Assembly: GCF_004403515.1 (NCBI RefSeq)
Contig: NZ_SOHH01000053.1
Coordinates: 27,150 to 91,149 of the forward strand
Direction: 5' to 3'
Length of the DNA stretch: 64,000 nucleotides
Origin: Cryobacterium fucosi
GTDB taxonomy: Bacteria; Actinomycetota; Actinomycetes; Actinomycetales; Microbacteriaceae
This document shows positions 27,911 through 37,647 of this stretch, in pieces. Position 1 is the first letter of the stretch. Each line of letters opens with the position of its first letter. The translations under genes were made by a program, and so were the position numbers. Under the pieces are notes generated by a model, which was not told where the DNA came from, searched no databases, and saw only the letters and a list, made by a program, of their open reading frames with translations.

Positions 27911-28839
27911 CGTGCTGCCTCCTGCAGTTCCGCGGAGCCGCCCGTGCGGTACTCCACCTCGTTTTGGGTGAGGGCCATGTAGGCGTCCTCGAGCGACGCG
28001 CCGATGCCGGTGAGTTCGTGCAGCACGATCCCGGCGCCGGCGGCCTGTTCGCCGATCTCCACGGCGGAGATGCCGGTCACCTCGAGGGTGTCCTGCTCGC
28101 CGGCCGTGACGGTGACGTCGGGCTGGGCGAGCAGGGTGGCCAGGCGGGTGGCCTGCGGGCTGCGCACCCGCACCGTGTTGCTCCCGGCGCCGCCGATGAT
28201 GTCGGCGACCGGGGCATCCGCTATGACGCGTCCCCGGCCGAGCATGATCAGGTGGTCGGCGGTGAGCGCCATTTCGCTCATCAGATGGGAGGAGAGGAGC
28301 ACGGTGCGCCCCTCGGCGGCGAGATGGCGCATCAGGCGACGCACCCACTGCACCCCCTCCGGGTCGAGGCCGTTCACCGGCTCGTCGAGGATGAGCACGG
28401 CCGGGTCGCCGAGCAGGGCCGCGGCGATGCCGAGACGCTGCCCCATCCCGAGGGAGAAGCCGCCGACGCGCTTGCGGGCGACGGAGGCGAGCCCGGTGAG
28501 TTCGATCACCTCGTCCACCCGGCCGGCGGGGATGCCGTGGGTGGCGGCCATGGCCAGGAGGTGGTTGCGGGCCGAGCGGCCGGTGTGCACGGCCTTCGCG
28601 TCGAGCAGCACTCCTACCTCGCGCAGCGGCGCGGCGTGTTCGCGGTACGGCTTGCCGTTCACGGTGACCGAACCGGCGCTCGGCTGGTCCAGCCCCACGA
28701 TCATGCGCATGGTGGTGCTCTTGCCGGCTCCGTTCGGGCCCAGCAGGCCGGTCACCTTGCCCGGCTGCACGGTGAAGTCGACCGCGTCGACCGCCGTCTT
28801 GCTTCCGTAGCGTTTGGTCAGGGACTGTGCCTGGATCAT
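27907..28839 (-). CDS. ABC transporter ATP-binding protein
   Basis: The 310-residue ATPase has Walker A GPNGAGKST (about 33-41), the signature FSLGMGQRLG and Walker B AVLILDEPVNGLD, followed by an H-loop (LLSSHLMSE). The C-terminal 90-residue extension resembles DrrA/CcmA-type exporters. The ATG at 28839 has GAGGAGACGG directly upstream, so the longer in-frame extension is unlikely. First gene of an operon with permease, histidine kinase and response regulator. Confidence 0.92.
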   Translation of the reverse strand: MIQAQSLTKRYGSKTAVDAVDFTVQPGKVTGLLGPNGAGKSTTMRMIVGLDQPSAGSVTVNGKPYREHAAPLREVGVLLDAKAVHTGRSARNHLLAMAATHGIPAGRVDEVIELTGLASVARKRVGGFSLGMGQRLGIAAALLGDPAVLILDEPVNGLDPEGVQWVRRLMRHLAAEGRTVLLSSHLMSEMALTADHLIMLGRGRVIADAPVADIIGGAGSNTVRVRSPQATRLATLLAQPDVTVTAGEQDTLEVTGISAVEIGEQAAGAGIVLHELTGIGASLEDAYMALTQNEVEYRTGGSAELQEAAR

Positions 28840-28979
28840 CCGTCTCCTCGTTTTCGTCGTGAGGCCGGTGTCGCACACGCGACAACGGCCACACAACGAC
28901 GGTACGGGCGACGGATGCGGCGCGCATCGGCCGAGCGGACCCTCCTCGCCCGCCCGGCCTGGTACCTGGGTACGACGCG

Positions 28980-31088
28980 CTACTTCTTTTTGGGGGCCTT
29001 CTCGGGGGCGGGGGCCTGCCCGGACGCCCGCAGGGTGCGGTAGTAGTCGCGGGCCTCGTCCTGGCGGTCTTTCTCGGCGCCGCTGGCGATGCTGGACCGG
29101 AGGTGGTCCTGGCTGTAGCCGAAGGCGTCGACCAGGTCGACCGCGTGTGGACGCAGCCGGGCGATGATGCGGTCGATGTAGGCCGTCACCGACTGGGCGC
29201 GCTGCGCCGACAGCCTGCCGTTGATCAGGTACCAGGCCAGGTGCTTCTCGATCAGTCCGAGCCCGAAGAGGTCGCGCAGCCAGGTGAGCACCTGCCGGGT
29301 GCCCTCGTCATCGGTGGTCTCGACGGCCTGGGTGAAGGCCTCCCACTGCAGCAGCTCGCCGTGCGAACGGGCGGCCTCGATCAAGGCATCCTGGTAGGAG
29401 TTGAACAGGGCGGCGGCCGTGGCCGGGAGCTTCGCGGCCGGGCGCAGCTTGCCGGCGATCTCGCCGATCATGGTCTCGACCCGGTCGGTGAGCAGCTCCC
29501 GCTGCACGTTGGGCTCCCGGAGGGCCCCGACGGAGCGGGCGGTGGAGCCGAAGTCGGCGACGGTCTGGGCGAGGGTGCGGAGCCCGGTGCCGTGGTAGGC
29601 GCGGTCCGCGGCCTGGGCCACGACGTAGCGGGCGAGCACACCGGTGCCGGCGTGCGCGAACTTGCGGCTGTAGTCGGTGAGCAGACGCTTGGCGACGAGC
29701 TGCAGCAGCACGTTGTTGTCGCCCTCGAAGGTGGCGTAGACGTCGAGGTCGGCCCGCAGCCCGACGAGACGGTTCTCGGCGAGGAAGCCGGCGCCCCCGC
29801 AGGCCTCGCGGGCCTCCTGCAGGGTGTCGAGCGCGTGCCAGGTCGACAACGGCTTGAGCGCGGCGGCCAGGGTTTCCAGGTCCTGTCGGTCGTCGTCGGT
29901 GTCGGCCTTGCCGCTGAAGACCTGGTCGAATTTGACCAGGAACTGGTCGTGCGCGAAGGTCTGAGCATAGGTCGTGGCCAGACGGGGCAGCAGGCGGCGC
30001 TGGTGGCGCTGGTAGTCGAGGATGACCTCTTCGTCGGTGTCGCTGCCGGCGGTGAACTGGCGCCGCTGGCTGCCGTAGGTGATCGCGATGGTCAGGGCCA
30101 TCGCCGAGGCCTGGGTGGCGGCGCCGTCGAGCGAGACGCGGCCCTGCACGAGGGTGCCGAGCATGGTGAAGAAGCGGCGCCCGGGGCTCGCTATCGCGCT
30201 GCTGTATTTTCCGTCCACGGCGACGTCGCCGTAGCGGTTGAGCAGGTTCTCCCGGGGGATGCGCACCTGGTCGAAGTGCAGCCGACCGTTGTCGATGCCG
30301 TTCAGTCCGCCCTTGAGACCGTCGTCCTCGCCGCCGATTCCGGGCAGGAACGCCCCTGTCTCGTCGCGGAGCGGCAGCCAGAACGCGTGCACGCCGTGGT
30401 TCACGCCCTGAGTGATCAGCTGCGCGAACAGCACGGCGGCGACGCCGTCCCTGGCGGCGTTGCCGAGGTAGTCCTTCCACGCCGCGCGGAACGGGGTCTG
30501 GATGACGAATTCCCGGGTCTCGGGGTCGTAGGTCGCGGTCGTGCCGATGCTGGCGACATCCGACCCGTGGCCGGTCTCGGTCATCGCGAAGACGCCGGGG
30601 GTGTCGAGCGTCATGATGCCGGGGAGATAGGCGTCGTGGTGCTTCTTGGTGCCGAGGTGCAGCACCGCCGCGCCGAACAGGCCCCACTGCACGCCGGCCT
30701 TGATCTGGAGGCTGGGGTCGGCGGTGACGAGTTCCTCGAAGCCGGCGATGTTGCCGCCGTGGTCGTCGGAGCCGCCCAGGTCCTTCGGGAAGGCGCGGTG
30801 CACGTGGCCGTTGTCGGCGAGGATCTTCAGCTGGGCGAGCACACGGTCGCGGTGCTCGGTCATCGACTGGCCCTCGATCCGGTGCAGGTCGGGGCGGGCG
30901 GTGAGCTCGCGGGCGAGCACCCGCACATCGGCCCAGGTGCCGAGCAGCTGGCGGTTCAGGGCGGCGATGTTCACGGTCGGGGCGCCAGGGTGACCGGCCA
31001 CCGTGACCGGGCCGGTGTCGGCGGCCGAAGAAACCGGGGTCCCGGTCTCGTTGAGGGCGGTGGAGCGCTGGGCAGTGTCAACCATCAT
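28980..31088 (-). CDS. Acyl-CoA oxidase / dehydrogenase family flavoprotein
   Basis: The 702-residue protein matches acyl-CoA oxidases in length and domain order: an N-terminal helical domain, a central FAD-binding beta-domain (VFAMTETGHGSDV, VIQTPFRAAWKDYLG), and two helical domains. The catalytic Glu lies in YATFEGDNNVLLQLVAKR. It should catalyse the first oxidation of fatty acyl-CoA beta-oxidation, giving H2O2 if it is a true oxidase. Two ATG codons in tandem follow AAGGA; 31088 is used. The protein ends in a Lys-rich tail (KAPKKK). It is monocistronic. Confidence 0.88.
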   Translation of the reverse strand: MMVDTAQRSTALNETGTPVSSAADTGPVTVAGHPGAPTVNIAALNRQLLGTWADVRVLARELTARPDLHRIEGQSMTEHRDRVLAQLKILADNGHVHRAFPKDLGGSDDHGGNIAGFEELVTADPSLQIKAGVQWGLFGAAVLHLGTKKHHDAYLPGIMTLDTPGVFAMTETGHGSDVASIGTTATYDPETREFVIQTPFRAAWKDYLGNAARDGVAAVLFAQLITQGVNHGVHAFWLPLRDETGAFLPGIGGEDDGLKGGLNGIDNGRLHFDQVRIPRENLLNRYGDVAVDGKYSSAIASPGRRFFTMLGTLVQGRVSLDGAATQASAMALTIAITYGSQRRQFTAGSDTDEEVILDYQRHQRRLLPRLATTYAQTFAHDQFLVKFDQVFSGKADTDDDRQDLETLAAALKPLSTWHALDTLQEAREACGGAGFLAENRLVGLRADLDVYATFEGDNNVLLQLVAKRLLTDYSRKFAHAGTGVLARYVVAQAADRAYHGTGLRTLAQTVADFGSTARSVGALREPNVQRELLTDRVETMIGEIAGKLRPAAKLPATAAALFNSYQDALIEAARSHGELLQWEAFTQAVETTDDEGTRQVLTWLRDLFGLGLIEKHLAWYLINGRLSAQRAQSVTAYIDRIIARLRPHAVDLVDAFGYSQDHLRSSIASGAEKDRQDEARDYYRTLRASGQAPAPEKAPKKK

Positions 31089-31293
31089 TGGTCCTTCGTC
31101 TTCGCGCGGAATTTTCTTACACGCTAGGTCGATGACCGGACGCGAGGAAATAGTGCGTGACGGGGCTACAACAAAGCGTGCCGGCTCCGGCATACGTCTT
31201 GTAGGAATCCACAGCCGTATCACGGTTGGGGTCGCGCATGTCCACAAACAGGCCCGAGCGGGCGTGACCGCCCGGCCCGGTCGTCCTGTCAGA

Positions 31294-31366
31294 TTCGACG
31301 GAGATTTTCTCGAGAATGTGGCTTTTGGCTCGAAATCACCGCCTAATCCACAAAATCTCCGTCGAA
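31294..31366. repeat. Inverted-repeat element, copy 1 (15-bp arms, 43-nt loop)
   Basis: In the 319-nt gap between the acyl-CoA oxidase and methyltransferase genes, TTCGACGGAGATTTT at 31294-31308 is mirrored exactly by AAAATCTCCGTCGAA at 31352-31366, leaving a 43-nt centre. A second copy with the same arms and the same loop length lies at 47702-47790. Both copies sit just downstream of a stop codon, here 41 nt beyond the methyltransferase gene end. The rest of this gap holds no gene that I can see. Confidence 0.75.
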
Positions 31367-31407
31367 CTCGACCGAGCGACGGGGCGCCGAAGTTCGCGGA
31401 GGACGGG

Positions 31408-31992
31408 TCACGCAGGGTTGCGGGCGAGGACGTGGAAGACGTGCCAATGCCGCGGGCCGAAGGCCGATTGGCCCTCTCGGTCGTCCTCGACGAGCTGAAG
31501 GACGCTCAGCCCGGAGAGCAACCCGGTGACCTGTTCGAGGCCGTGGAAGTTCATGTCCGTGCGCGATCCCCAGGAATCGTGGGGGCCGAACAACTCTCCG
31601 GCGAAGAATCCGCCCGGTTTCACGGCCGAACGGATGCCGGACCACAGTCGGGGGAACGCTGCGGGCGCGCAGAACGGCAGCGCGAACCCGGAGTAGACGA
31701 GATCGGCGTCCGGCAGGTCGGCGATTTCTTCGAAGCGAGCCTGGGTGAAGTCGAGACGGGCGAGGTCGTCGGGGGCGAGGTCGTCCATCAGTCGCGTTCT
31801 CGCCACCGGGTCCGCATCGTAGGCATGCACCTGCCAGCCGAGGGACAGCAGATGGCGGGTCTCCACTCCGGCACCACTGCCGAGGTCGAGCGCGATGCCG
31901 GGCGCGGCATCTCCGCGCAGCCTGAGGGTGTCCAGCAGCACCGATCGCACCGCCCGGCCGGCCTGCGCGTCGTAGAAAGCGGTCCAGTCCAT
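31408..31992 (-). CDS. Class I SAM-dependent methyltransferase
   Basis: The 194-residue protein has the Rossmann motif I ALDLGSGAGVETRHLL, an acidic loop (VHAYDADPVA) and DLVYSGFALPF as motif IV. A tail (PRHWHVFHVLARN) follows that is found in small unassigned methyltransferases. Translation probably starts at ATG 31992, 16 nt after the recQ stop, preceded by GGGGAAAAA. It may be co-transcribed with recQ. No substrate can be named; TehB-like enzymes are the nearest recognised group. Confidence 0.8.
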   Translation of the reverse strand: MDWTAFYDAQAGRAVRSVLLDTLRLRGDAAPGIALDLGSGAGVETRHLLSLGWQVHAYDADPVARTRLMDDLAPDDLARLDFTQARFEEIADLPDADLVYSGFALPFCAPAAFPRLWSGIRSAVKPGGFFAGELFGPHDSWGSRTDMNFHGLEQVTGLLSGLSVLQLVEDDREGQSAFGPRHWHVFHVLARNPA

Positions 31993-32008
31993 GGTTTTTC
32001 CCCGGCCG

Positions 32009-34033
32009 TTACGCGCCGGCCGCGACGACCTCGAGGATCGCCGCGCCATAGGAATCGAGCTTCTTGGCGCCGACCCCGGAGATGGCGTCGAGGTCGGCCA
32101 GGCTCGTCGGCCAGGTCGCGGCGATGGCGAGCAGGGTCGCGTCGCCGAAGATGATGTATGCGGGCACCCCCTGCTCCTTGGACTGCACGGAGCGCCAGGT
32201 GCGGAGCGCCTCGAACAGGGTCTCCTGCTCGGGGCTGAGGTCGGCCGCGGCTGCCTTCGCCGCGCTCTTCCTCGCCCCGGCCGCCGGGCGGGCGGCCCGT
32301 TCGGGTTCGGTGCGCAGTTCGACGGTGCGACGCCCGGCGAGCACCTCGGCGGCGGCATCCGTGAGCACGAGCGTGCCGTACTCGCCGGAGGTGGCGAGGA
32401 ACCCCTGGGCCAGGAGCTGGCGCACGACTCCGCGCCATTGCTGGTCGCTGAGGTCGGCGCCGATGCCCCAGGTCGCCAGCTGGTCGTGGCTGTGCTGGGT
32501 GGTGCGCGGGGTCACCTTGCCACGAAGGATGTCGATCAGCTGGCCGGCGCCGAAGCGCTGGTTGCGCTCGCGCAGCAGGCGCACCACGGTGGAGAGCAAC
32601 TTCTGCGCCGCCACGGTGCCGTCCCAGCCGACGGGCGGCTCGAGGCAGGTGTCGCAGTTGCCGCAGGGTTCGCTCGGCTGGCCGAAATAGCGCAACAGGT
32701 TCACCCGGCGGCAGCTCACGGTTTCGCAGAGCGCGAGCATGGCGTCGAGGTGCGCGGAGAGTTTGCGCCGGTGCGCGAGGTTTTCCAAGGCACTCGCCTG
32801 CACTGAGCCTGTCGAAGTGTCGATCATGCGGCGCTGCTGCACCACGTCCTGCAGGCCGTAGGTGAGCCAGCCGGTCGACGGCAAGCCGTCGCGGCCGGCA
32901 CGGCCGGTCTCCTGGTAGTAGCCTTCGACAGATTTGGGCAGGTCGATGTGGGCGACGAAGCGCACATCGGGTTTGTCGATGCCCATACCGAACGCGATAG
33001 TGGCGACGATGACGACGCCGTCTTCGCGGAGGAACCGGGCCTGGGTGCGGGCGCGGAGGCCCTGGTCGAGGCCCGCGTGGTACGGGAGGGCGTTGACCCC
33101 GTTCTGGCGCAGGAACTCGGCGGTCTGCTCCACGGTCTTGCGGCTGAGGGCGTAGACGATCCCGGCGTCACCCTGGTGCTCGGCGCGGATGAAGGCGAGC
33201 AACTGCTTGCGCGGTTCGGCCTTGCCGACGATGCGGTACTGGATGTTCGGCCGGTCGAAGCTCGCGACGAAGTGGCGGGCCTGGCCCAGCTGCAGGCGGG
33301 TGGTGAGTTCCTTGTGCGTGGCATCCGTCGCCGTGGCCGTGAGCGCGATCCGCGGCACGTCGGGCCAGCGGTCGGCCAGTTCGGACAGGGCCAGGTAGTC
33401 GGGCCGGAAGTCGTGCCCCCACTGCGACACACAGTGCGCCTCGTCGATGGCGAAGAGCGCGATGGTGCCCCGGTCGAGGAAGCGCTTGGTGGCCTCGGAG
33501 GAGAGCCGCTCCGGGGCGACGTAGAGCAGGTCGAGGTCTCCGGCCAGGTAGTCGCGTTCGACCTGGCCGCGCGCGGCGGAGTCCTGGCTCGAGTTGAGGA
33601 ACGCGGCGCGCACGCCGACCGCGGTCAAAGCGTCGACCTGGTCCTGCATCAGGGCGATCAGCGGCGAGATGACGATGCCGGTGCCCTCGCGCACGAGCGA
33701 GGGGATCTGGTAGCAGAGGCTCTTGCCGCCGCCGGTGGGCATCAGCACGACCGCGTCGCCGCCGCCGATGACCTGGTCGATGATCTGCGCTTGTTCTCCG
33801 CGGAACGAGTCGTAGCCGAAGACCGTGCTGAGGGCCTCCGCGGCCGTGGCGAACTTCGCGCTGGCGCGTCGGGGGGCGGCTACCGGGAGCCGCCCCCCGG
33901 CGGCCTGACCGGGCGCGGCGGATTCCCCCGCGAACGCCGCGTCGGCGTGGCCCTCCGGCGGGGGCGGGGCGTCGAAATCGTCGGGTGGTTCGAACTCGTC
34001 AGGATCCCACGGTATTTCGGCGTTCCAACTCAC
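32009..34033 (-). CDS. recQ: ATP-dependent DNA helicase RecQ
   Basis: The 674-residue 3'-5' DNA helicase has an acidic 60-residue N-terminal lead, Walker [16 protein letters not shown], the DEAH box [19 protein letters not shown], motif [11 protein letters not shown], the RecQ zinc-binding domain ([13 protein letters not shown] and CGNCDTC), a winged-helix domain, and a C-terminal HRDC domain with [13 protein letters not shown]. It acts in recombination repair and fork restart. The linker before the zinc domain contains DTSTGSVQA, encoded by a dispersed palindromic repeat (see 32801-32819). The frame is intact, so the insertion is tolerated. Confidence 0.95.
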   Translation of the reverse strand: MSWNAEIPWDPDEFEPPDDFDAPPPPEGHADAAFAGESAAPGQAAGGRLPVAAPRRASAKFATAAEALSTVFGYDSFRGEQAQIIDQVIGGGDAVVLMPTGGGKSLCYQIPSLVREGTGIVISPLIALMQDQVDALTAVGVRAAFLNSSQDSAARGQVERDYLAGDLDLLYVAPERLSSEATKRFLDRGTIALFAIDEAHCVSQWGHDFRPDYLALSELADRWPDVPRIALTATATDATHKELTTRLQLGQARHFVASFDRPNIQYRIVGKAEPRKQLLAFIRAEHQGDAGIVYALSRKTVEQTAEFLRQNGVNALPYHAGLDQGLRARTQARFLREDGVVIVATIAFGMGIDKPDVRFVAHIDLPKSVEGYYQETGRAGRDGLPSTGWLTYGLQDVVQQRRMIDTSTGSVQASALENLAHRRKLSAHLDAMLALCETVSCRRVNLLRYFGQPSEPCGNCDTCLEPPVGWDGTVAAQKLLSTVVRLLRERNQRFGAGQLIDILRGKVTPRTTQHSHDQLATWGIGADLSDQQWRGVVRQLLAQGFLATSGEYGTLVLTDAAAEVLAGRRTVELRTEPERAARPAAGARKSAAKAAAADLSPEQETLFEALRTWRSVQSKEQGVPAYIIFGDATLLAIAATWPTSLADLDAISGVGAKKLDSYGAAILEVVAAGA
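32801..32819. repeat. REP-like palindrome inside recQ
   Basis: The sequence CACTGAGCCTGTCGAAGTG is an imperfect palindrome of the family that also supplies the intergenic GTCGAGCCTGTCGAGAC hairpins in this window. Here it is read in frame as part of the RecQ linker between the helicase core and the zinc-binding domain. Confidence 0.7.
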
Positions 34034-34100
34034 CCGGCAACTCTACCTGCGACCTCCGACGGCCACCTCTCGACAGACTGGGTCACCGGCGACGAGCCAC

Positions 34101-34153
34101 GGTGATCGAGCTTGTCGAGATCCCGGTGGCGGGTCTCGACAAGCTCGACCACC
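34101..34153. repeat. REP-type hairpin between copC-like gene and recQ
   Basis: A 24-nt left arm containing GATCGAGCTTGTCGAGATCC pairs with a right arm containing GGTCTCGACAAGCTCGACC across a short loop. It lies directly after the copC-like stop at 34163 and before the recQ start, both read leftward. It could end the upstream transcript or stabilise its 3' end. It belongs to the same family as the repeats at 41211 and 48447. Confidence 0.75.
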
Positions 34154-34162
34154 GATGCTCAA

Positions 34163-34831
34163 TCAACGGCGACTGAGCCGAGGGGGCTCGGCGCTCGGCG
34201 TCCGGCCGCGCCGATTGACCGCGAGCAGGGTGCCACCGATGGCCAGGACCACGGCGCCGAGGGCACCGCCGATCCAGGCCAGGTCGGCGAGGCCGGGGCC
34301 GTCGCCGGCCGGGGCGGATGCCGCGGCATCCGGCCCGGTCGTCGACGCGCCGCCGCAGGTGGGCAGCGTCGGCGACCCCTCGGCCAGTTCCTGGCCGGCG
34401 GCAGGCTGCCAGGTGAAGGTGAACTCATCCGACACGGCGTGCCCGTCGGTGGAGACGACCTGCCAGATCACGGTGTACTCCCCCGGCTGGCCGAGCTGGG
34501 CCGTGGTCTCGATGCTCGGCCCGAACGGCGTGACGCAGCCGTCGCCGTAGTAGAGCGGCGTGACCGCGCCGGCGGGGCCGCGGATCGCCATGGCGTTCCC
34601 GGAGCCCTCACCGTGCAGGTTGAGCAGCTGGTCGTTGGTCGTGACCGTGAACGTGCCGGGCTGCTCGGTCACGACCGCGCCCTCGGCCGGCGACGAGCCG
34701 ACCACGGAGTTGTGCGCGAAGGCCGGCGCGGCCGACCACCCGACCAGCGCCGCGACGACGGTGGCGGCGCCGAGCGCCCTGACCGACCAGCGCCGGGTCG
34801 CGGCGCCGGTCGTCACTCTGTTGTCTCGCAT
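34163..34831 (-). CDS. CopC-domain copper resistance protein
   Basis: The 222-residue exported protein has a signal peptide (cleavage after APAFA), so the mature protein starts with the copper-ligand His of AHNSVVGSSPAEG. The CopC domain continues to about residue 145 with the second His region STDGHAVSDEFTF. A Gly/Pro/Ala-rich linker and one C-terminal membrane span (LAWIGGALGAVVLAIGGTLL) with a basic tail anchor it. It starts 9 nt after the YcnI gene, and this pair is a known copper-linked combination. No CopD domain is present. Confidence 0.88.
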   Translation of the reverse strand: MRDNRVTTGAATRRWSVRALGAATVVAALVGWSAAPAFAHNSVVGSSPAEGAVVTEQPGTFTVTTNDQLLNLHGEGSGNAMAIRGPAGAVTPLYYGDGCVTPFGPSIETTAQLGQPGEYTVIWQVVSTDGHAVSDEFTFTWQPAAGQELAEGSPTLPTCGGASTTGPDAAASAPAGDGPGLADLAWIGGALGAVVLAIGGTLLAVNRRGRTPSAEPPRLSRR

Positions 34832-34840
34832 GGAACGAGC

Positions 34841-35563
34841 CTAGACCGACCGCGTGCTGCGTCGTCCGGTCACGGCCAGCACGATGCCGATCGCGCCGAC
34901 CACGAGCCCGCCCACCCCGAGCACCCGGGCGAGCACATCATCCCCGGCAGCGCCGCCCGACGACTCCTCGGCATCCGTGGCACCGGCCGCGTGGCCGTGC
35001 TCGCCCTCGGCGACGGCAGCGGTCACCGTGATGGACGGCGCGGGGTGCTCGGGCTCTGCCTCGCCCTCCACGGTGTGCTGGTCCCAGGTCGTGGACCCGC
35101 CGGCGCAGGTCTGCAGCAGCGGGAACTCGAGGGTCTTCCCGGCCGCGTCGGCCGGGAGCGGCACGCTGAGGTCGAAGGTGGTGCGCAGCCCGTCTTCCAT
35201 CGGGGTGATGGCCGTGTAGACGACCGCGCCGATCCGGGTGCTGATCGTGTTCCCTTCCTCGTCGCTGATCGGCTCGGCCAGGTCGACCGCGGTCTTGGCC
35301 ACTGTCCAGTCGGGATTGACCGTGGGGGTGACGCTGACGACGCTCTCCGGGATGGTGATGCTGATATTCGTGGTGGGCGAGCCGTCGCAGCCGTGCGGCA
35401 GCGCGAAGCTGAGCACCGCGTAGGAGCCCGCCGCGGTGGACGACGGGTTGATGTCGATGTGGGCGCTGGCCGCGAGCGGGGCGGCGAGGGCCAGGAAGCT
35501 GCCGGCGGCGAGGGCCGAGGCGGCGAGGGCGGTTTTCTGGAACGTCGTTCTCTGGAACTGCAT
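34841..35563 (-). CDS. ycnI: YcnI-family copper-binding protein (DUF1775)
   Basis: The 240-residue protein has a signal peptide ending APLAASA, and the mature N-terminus His-Ile-Asp provides the copper-binding His of the DUF1775 family. The domain spans about 35-180 (AGSYAVLSFALPHGCDGSPT, PLLQTCAGGSTTW). A His-containing acidic linker and a single membrane anchor with a basic tail (VTGRRSTRSV) follow. It is encoded between a small membrane protein and a CopC protein in one operon, consistent with copper handling at the cell surface. ATG at 35563 follows AAGGA. Confidence 0.88.
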   Translation of the reverse strand: MQFQRTTFQKTALAASALAAGSFLALAAPLAASAHIDINPSSTAAGSYAVLSFALPHGCDGSPTTNISITIPESVVSVTPTVNPDWTVAKTAVDLAEPISDEEGNTISTRIGAVVYTAITPMEDGLRTTFDLSVPLPADAAGKTLEFPLLQTCAGGSTTWDQHTVEGEAEPEHPAPSITVTAAVAEGEHGHAAGATDAEESSGGAAGDDVLARVLGVGGLVVGAIGIVLAVTGRRSTRSV

Positions 35564-35688
35564 GGGGTGTCCTTGCTGTGGGGCGCACCAGCGGGAACGC
35601 AGGAAGAGGCCTGCAGGGGTGGGCGCGGTGGCGCAATCGGTCTGGTCTGAAATGGTGTCCGACGCGCGGAGCCGGCAGGCGGGCGGCG

Positions 35689-36351
35689 TCAGGCGGGCAG
35701 GGAGACCGGCGGCGGGCCGCGACGCCGCATGCTCGAGAGGAGTACAGCCGGGTCGCGAGGAGTGAGGACCCGAGCGGTTGTCACCGTGCGTCGCGGCGAC
35801 CGCGGCGACGGCGCGAGGCAGTGGTGCGCGAACAGCGCACGGATGACCAGGCGCGCGTTCTCGAGGAGACCCCAGAATGCGCGTTCACCGACGCGGAGCG
35901 CCAGGATCGTCACGGCGGCGGCGACGAGGTGGGCCAGCCACATGCCCATGCCGCCGGCGGGGCCGCCGGACATGGCTCCCGGCGTGGCGGCTGAGTCGGA
36001 CCGGCCTGCCCCGGCCGGGCCGAGGAGCGCGCCTCCGAGCAGGCCGGCGACCATCTGATGGTCGTGCGGGGCTCCGGTGGCAGCGGTTCCGATTGAGCCG
36101 CCTGACCCGCCGAGCGAGAACAGGCCGTGGAAGATCAGCTGGCTGGCGAGCACGGACAGGCTCACCCGCCCGAGCGAGAGGGTGCGGCCGGCCAGCCCGA
36201 TGCAGACGATGCCGGCGAAGGCGAGGGACAGTGCGACGGGAAGGAGGCCGGGGCCGGACCCGCCGCCGAGGGTGTGCGACAGCGCGGCGACGAAGGTCGA
36301 GAACCCGGCGGTAATCCAGCCACGGGCGAAGCGGGCCCACCGTGTGGTCAC
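35689..36351 (-). CDS. Hypothetical membrane protein of the YcnI/CopC operon
   Basis: The protein of about 220 residues has four to five hydrophobic segments (ITAGFSTFVAALSHTLGG, LLPVALSLAFAGIVCIGLAG, LSVLASQLIFHGLFSLGG, AHLVAAAVTILALRVGE) and several His residues, including HDHQ in a central loop. The GTG start at 36351 is preferred because GAGGGGGG precedes it; an ATG 30 nt upstream is an alternative. Small proteins of this kind commonly precede YcnI genes in Actinobacteria, so a link to copper is inferred. I recognise no named domain. Confidence 0.7.
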   Translation of the reverse strand: MTTRWARFARGWITAGFSTFVAALSHTLGGGSGPGLLPVALSLAFAGIVCIGLAGRTLSLGRVSLSVLASQLIFHGLFSLGGSGGSIGTAATGAPHDHQMVAGLLGGALLGPAGAGRSDSAATPGAMSGGPAGGMGMWLAHLVAAAVTILALRVGERAFWGLLENARLVIRALFAHHCLAPSPRSPRRTVTTARVLTPRDPAVLLSSMRRRGPPPVSLPA

Positions 36352-36470
36352 TGTCGCCCCCCTCGGCCAGGTCGCTCCCACCCTACCCGGCGGCCGGGGC
36401 GGAGCAGGACCGTGGCGGGCAGGCAGGCCGCCGCCCCGGCTCCGCCACCGCTCGATAGGCTGGGCTTCTC

Positions 36471-37391
36471 ATGCTCACCGCGGGACTCGGCCTCATCGGG
36501 GCACTCACCTTCGGCAGCGCCGACTTCCTCGGCGGTCTCGCCGCGAAGCGGATGAGTTCCATGCTCGTGACGGCGGTCGCCGCGGCATCCGGCCTGGCGG
36601 CGCTGCTGCTCGCGCTGCCCTTCGTCGGCGGCTCCTGGTCACCCGAGGCCGTGTTCTGGGGCGCGCTGTCCGGGGTCAGCGGCGCCATCGCCATTTCGCT
36701 CCTGTATGCCTGTCTCGCGATCGGGCCGATGAGCATCCTGTCCCCGCTCACCGCGGTGGTCTCGGCGGTCGTGCCGATGGTGGCGGGGCTGGCCGGAGGC
36801 GACCGGCTGGCCCCGATCGGCTATTGGGCCCTGGGCCTGGCCCTGGTCGCGGTGGTGCTGGTCGGCTTCGTTCCGGAGAAGGGCGCGGTGCGTCCGAGCA
36901 CCATCGGGGTGCTGATGGCGCTGGGCTCCGGCGCCATGATCGGCGCGTTCATGGTCATGATCGACCTGACCCCGGACGACAGCGGGCTGGTGCCGCTGGT
37001 GTTGAACCGGGCGGTGAACGGCACGATCATGTTCGTCCTGGTCGGCGTGCTGGCCCTCGTCGGGCGGCGACGGATGCCGGCCGCCGCCGCCGCGCGCGTT
37101 TCGCGGCAGGCAGCCGCTCCAGACTCCCCCTCGAGGCTTGCACGACGCCCGACCCTGCTCGTGGGGCTTCGACTGGCGGCGGCCTGCGGCGTGGTCGATG
37201 TCATCGCGAACTTCCTGCTCCTCCTCGGCATTCGGGCAGGGGACCTCAGCGTGATGAGCGTGCTCACGGCGATGTACCCGGCCGGCACGATCCTGCTGGC
37301 GGCAGTGGTGCTGGGGGAACGCATCGCCCCCGTGCAGTGGCTGGGCCTGGCCCTCGCGCTGGGCGCCGCCGGGATGCTCGCCTCCGCCTGA
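36471..37391 (+). CDS. EamA/DMT-family transporter
   Basis: The 306-residue inner-membrane protein shows about ten hydrophobic segments in two EamA repeats (start FGSADFLGGLAAKRMSS; second repeat GLRLAAACGVVDVIANFLLLLG ... VVLGERIAPVQWLGLALALGAAG). The terminal LGERI...QWLG pattern is the usual EamA ending. It is probably a metabolite or drug exporter. It is read divergently from the YcnI operon, with 119 nt between them, and lies alone. Confidence 0.88.
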   Translation: MLTAGLGLIGALTFGSADFLGGLAAKRMSSMLVTAVAAASGLAALLLALPFVGGSWSPEAVFWGALSGVSGAIAISLLYACLAIGPMSILSPLTAVVSAVVPMVAGLAGGDRLAPIGYWALGLALVAVVLVGFVPEKGAVRPSTIGVLMALGSGAMIGAFMVMIDLTPDDSGLVPLVLNRAVNGTIMFVLVGVLALVGRRRMPAAAAARVSRQAAAPDSPSRLARRPTLLVGLRLAAACGVVDVIANFLLLLGIRAGDLSVMSVLTAMYPAGTILLAAVVLGERIAPVQWLGLALALGAAGMLASA

Positions 37392-37647
37392 TTGCGGGCC
37401 GCGCCGGTGCGGGCGCACCCGGGGCGAGTGTCGCTGTGGGGCGGCCACCCGAGGCAGCCCCACAGCAACTCATCGTCCGGGTCATCGGCCACAAACCCGA
37501 TTTGTGACGGAGAATCCGAACGGATGCCACGACTCGCGTGCGAGCCGCAGATAAGGGCAGCATAGGGTGCAGCGCTGGGCGCAGTCGGGAGCAACACGCC
37601 GGGAGCCCCGGCGCCTCAAGGATGAGCATCGCCAATTGAGGGTGCGG

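Noticed and set aside
27041..28927. A 628-codon frame that could be read as an ATPase-permease fusion
   Set aside because: The upstream part is the ATPase gene read out of frame; the ATPase motifs lie in another frame that ends with a 4-nt overlap at the permease start.
29103..31127. 674-codon open frame opposite the acyl-CoA oxidase gene
   Set aside because: It mirrors the oxidase codons and contains no domain or membrane pattern of its own.
31294..31366. Simple intrinsic terminator of the methyltransferase gene
   Set aside because: The loop is 43 nt and the T-run is inside the stem, not after it; the same geometry recurs at 47702.
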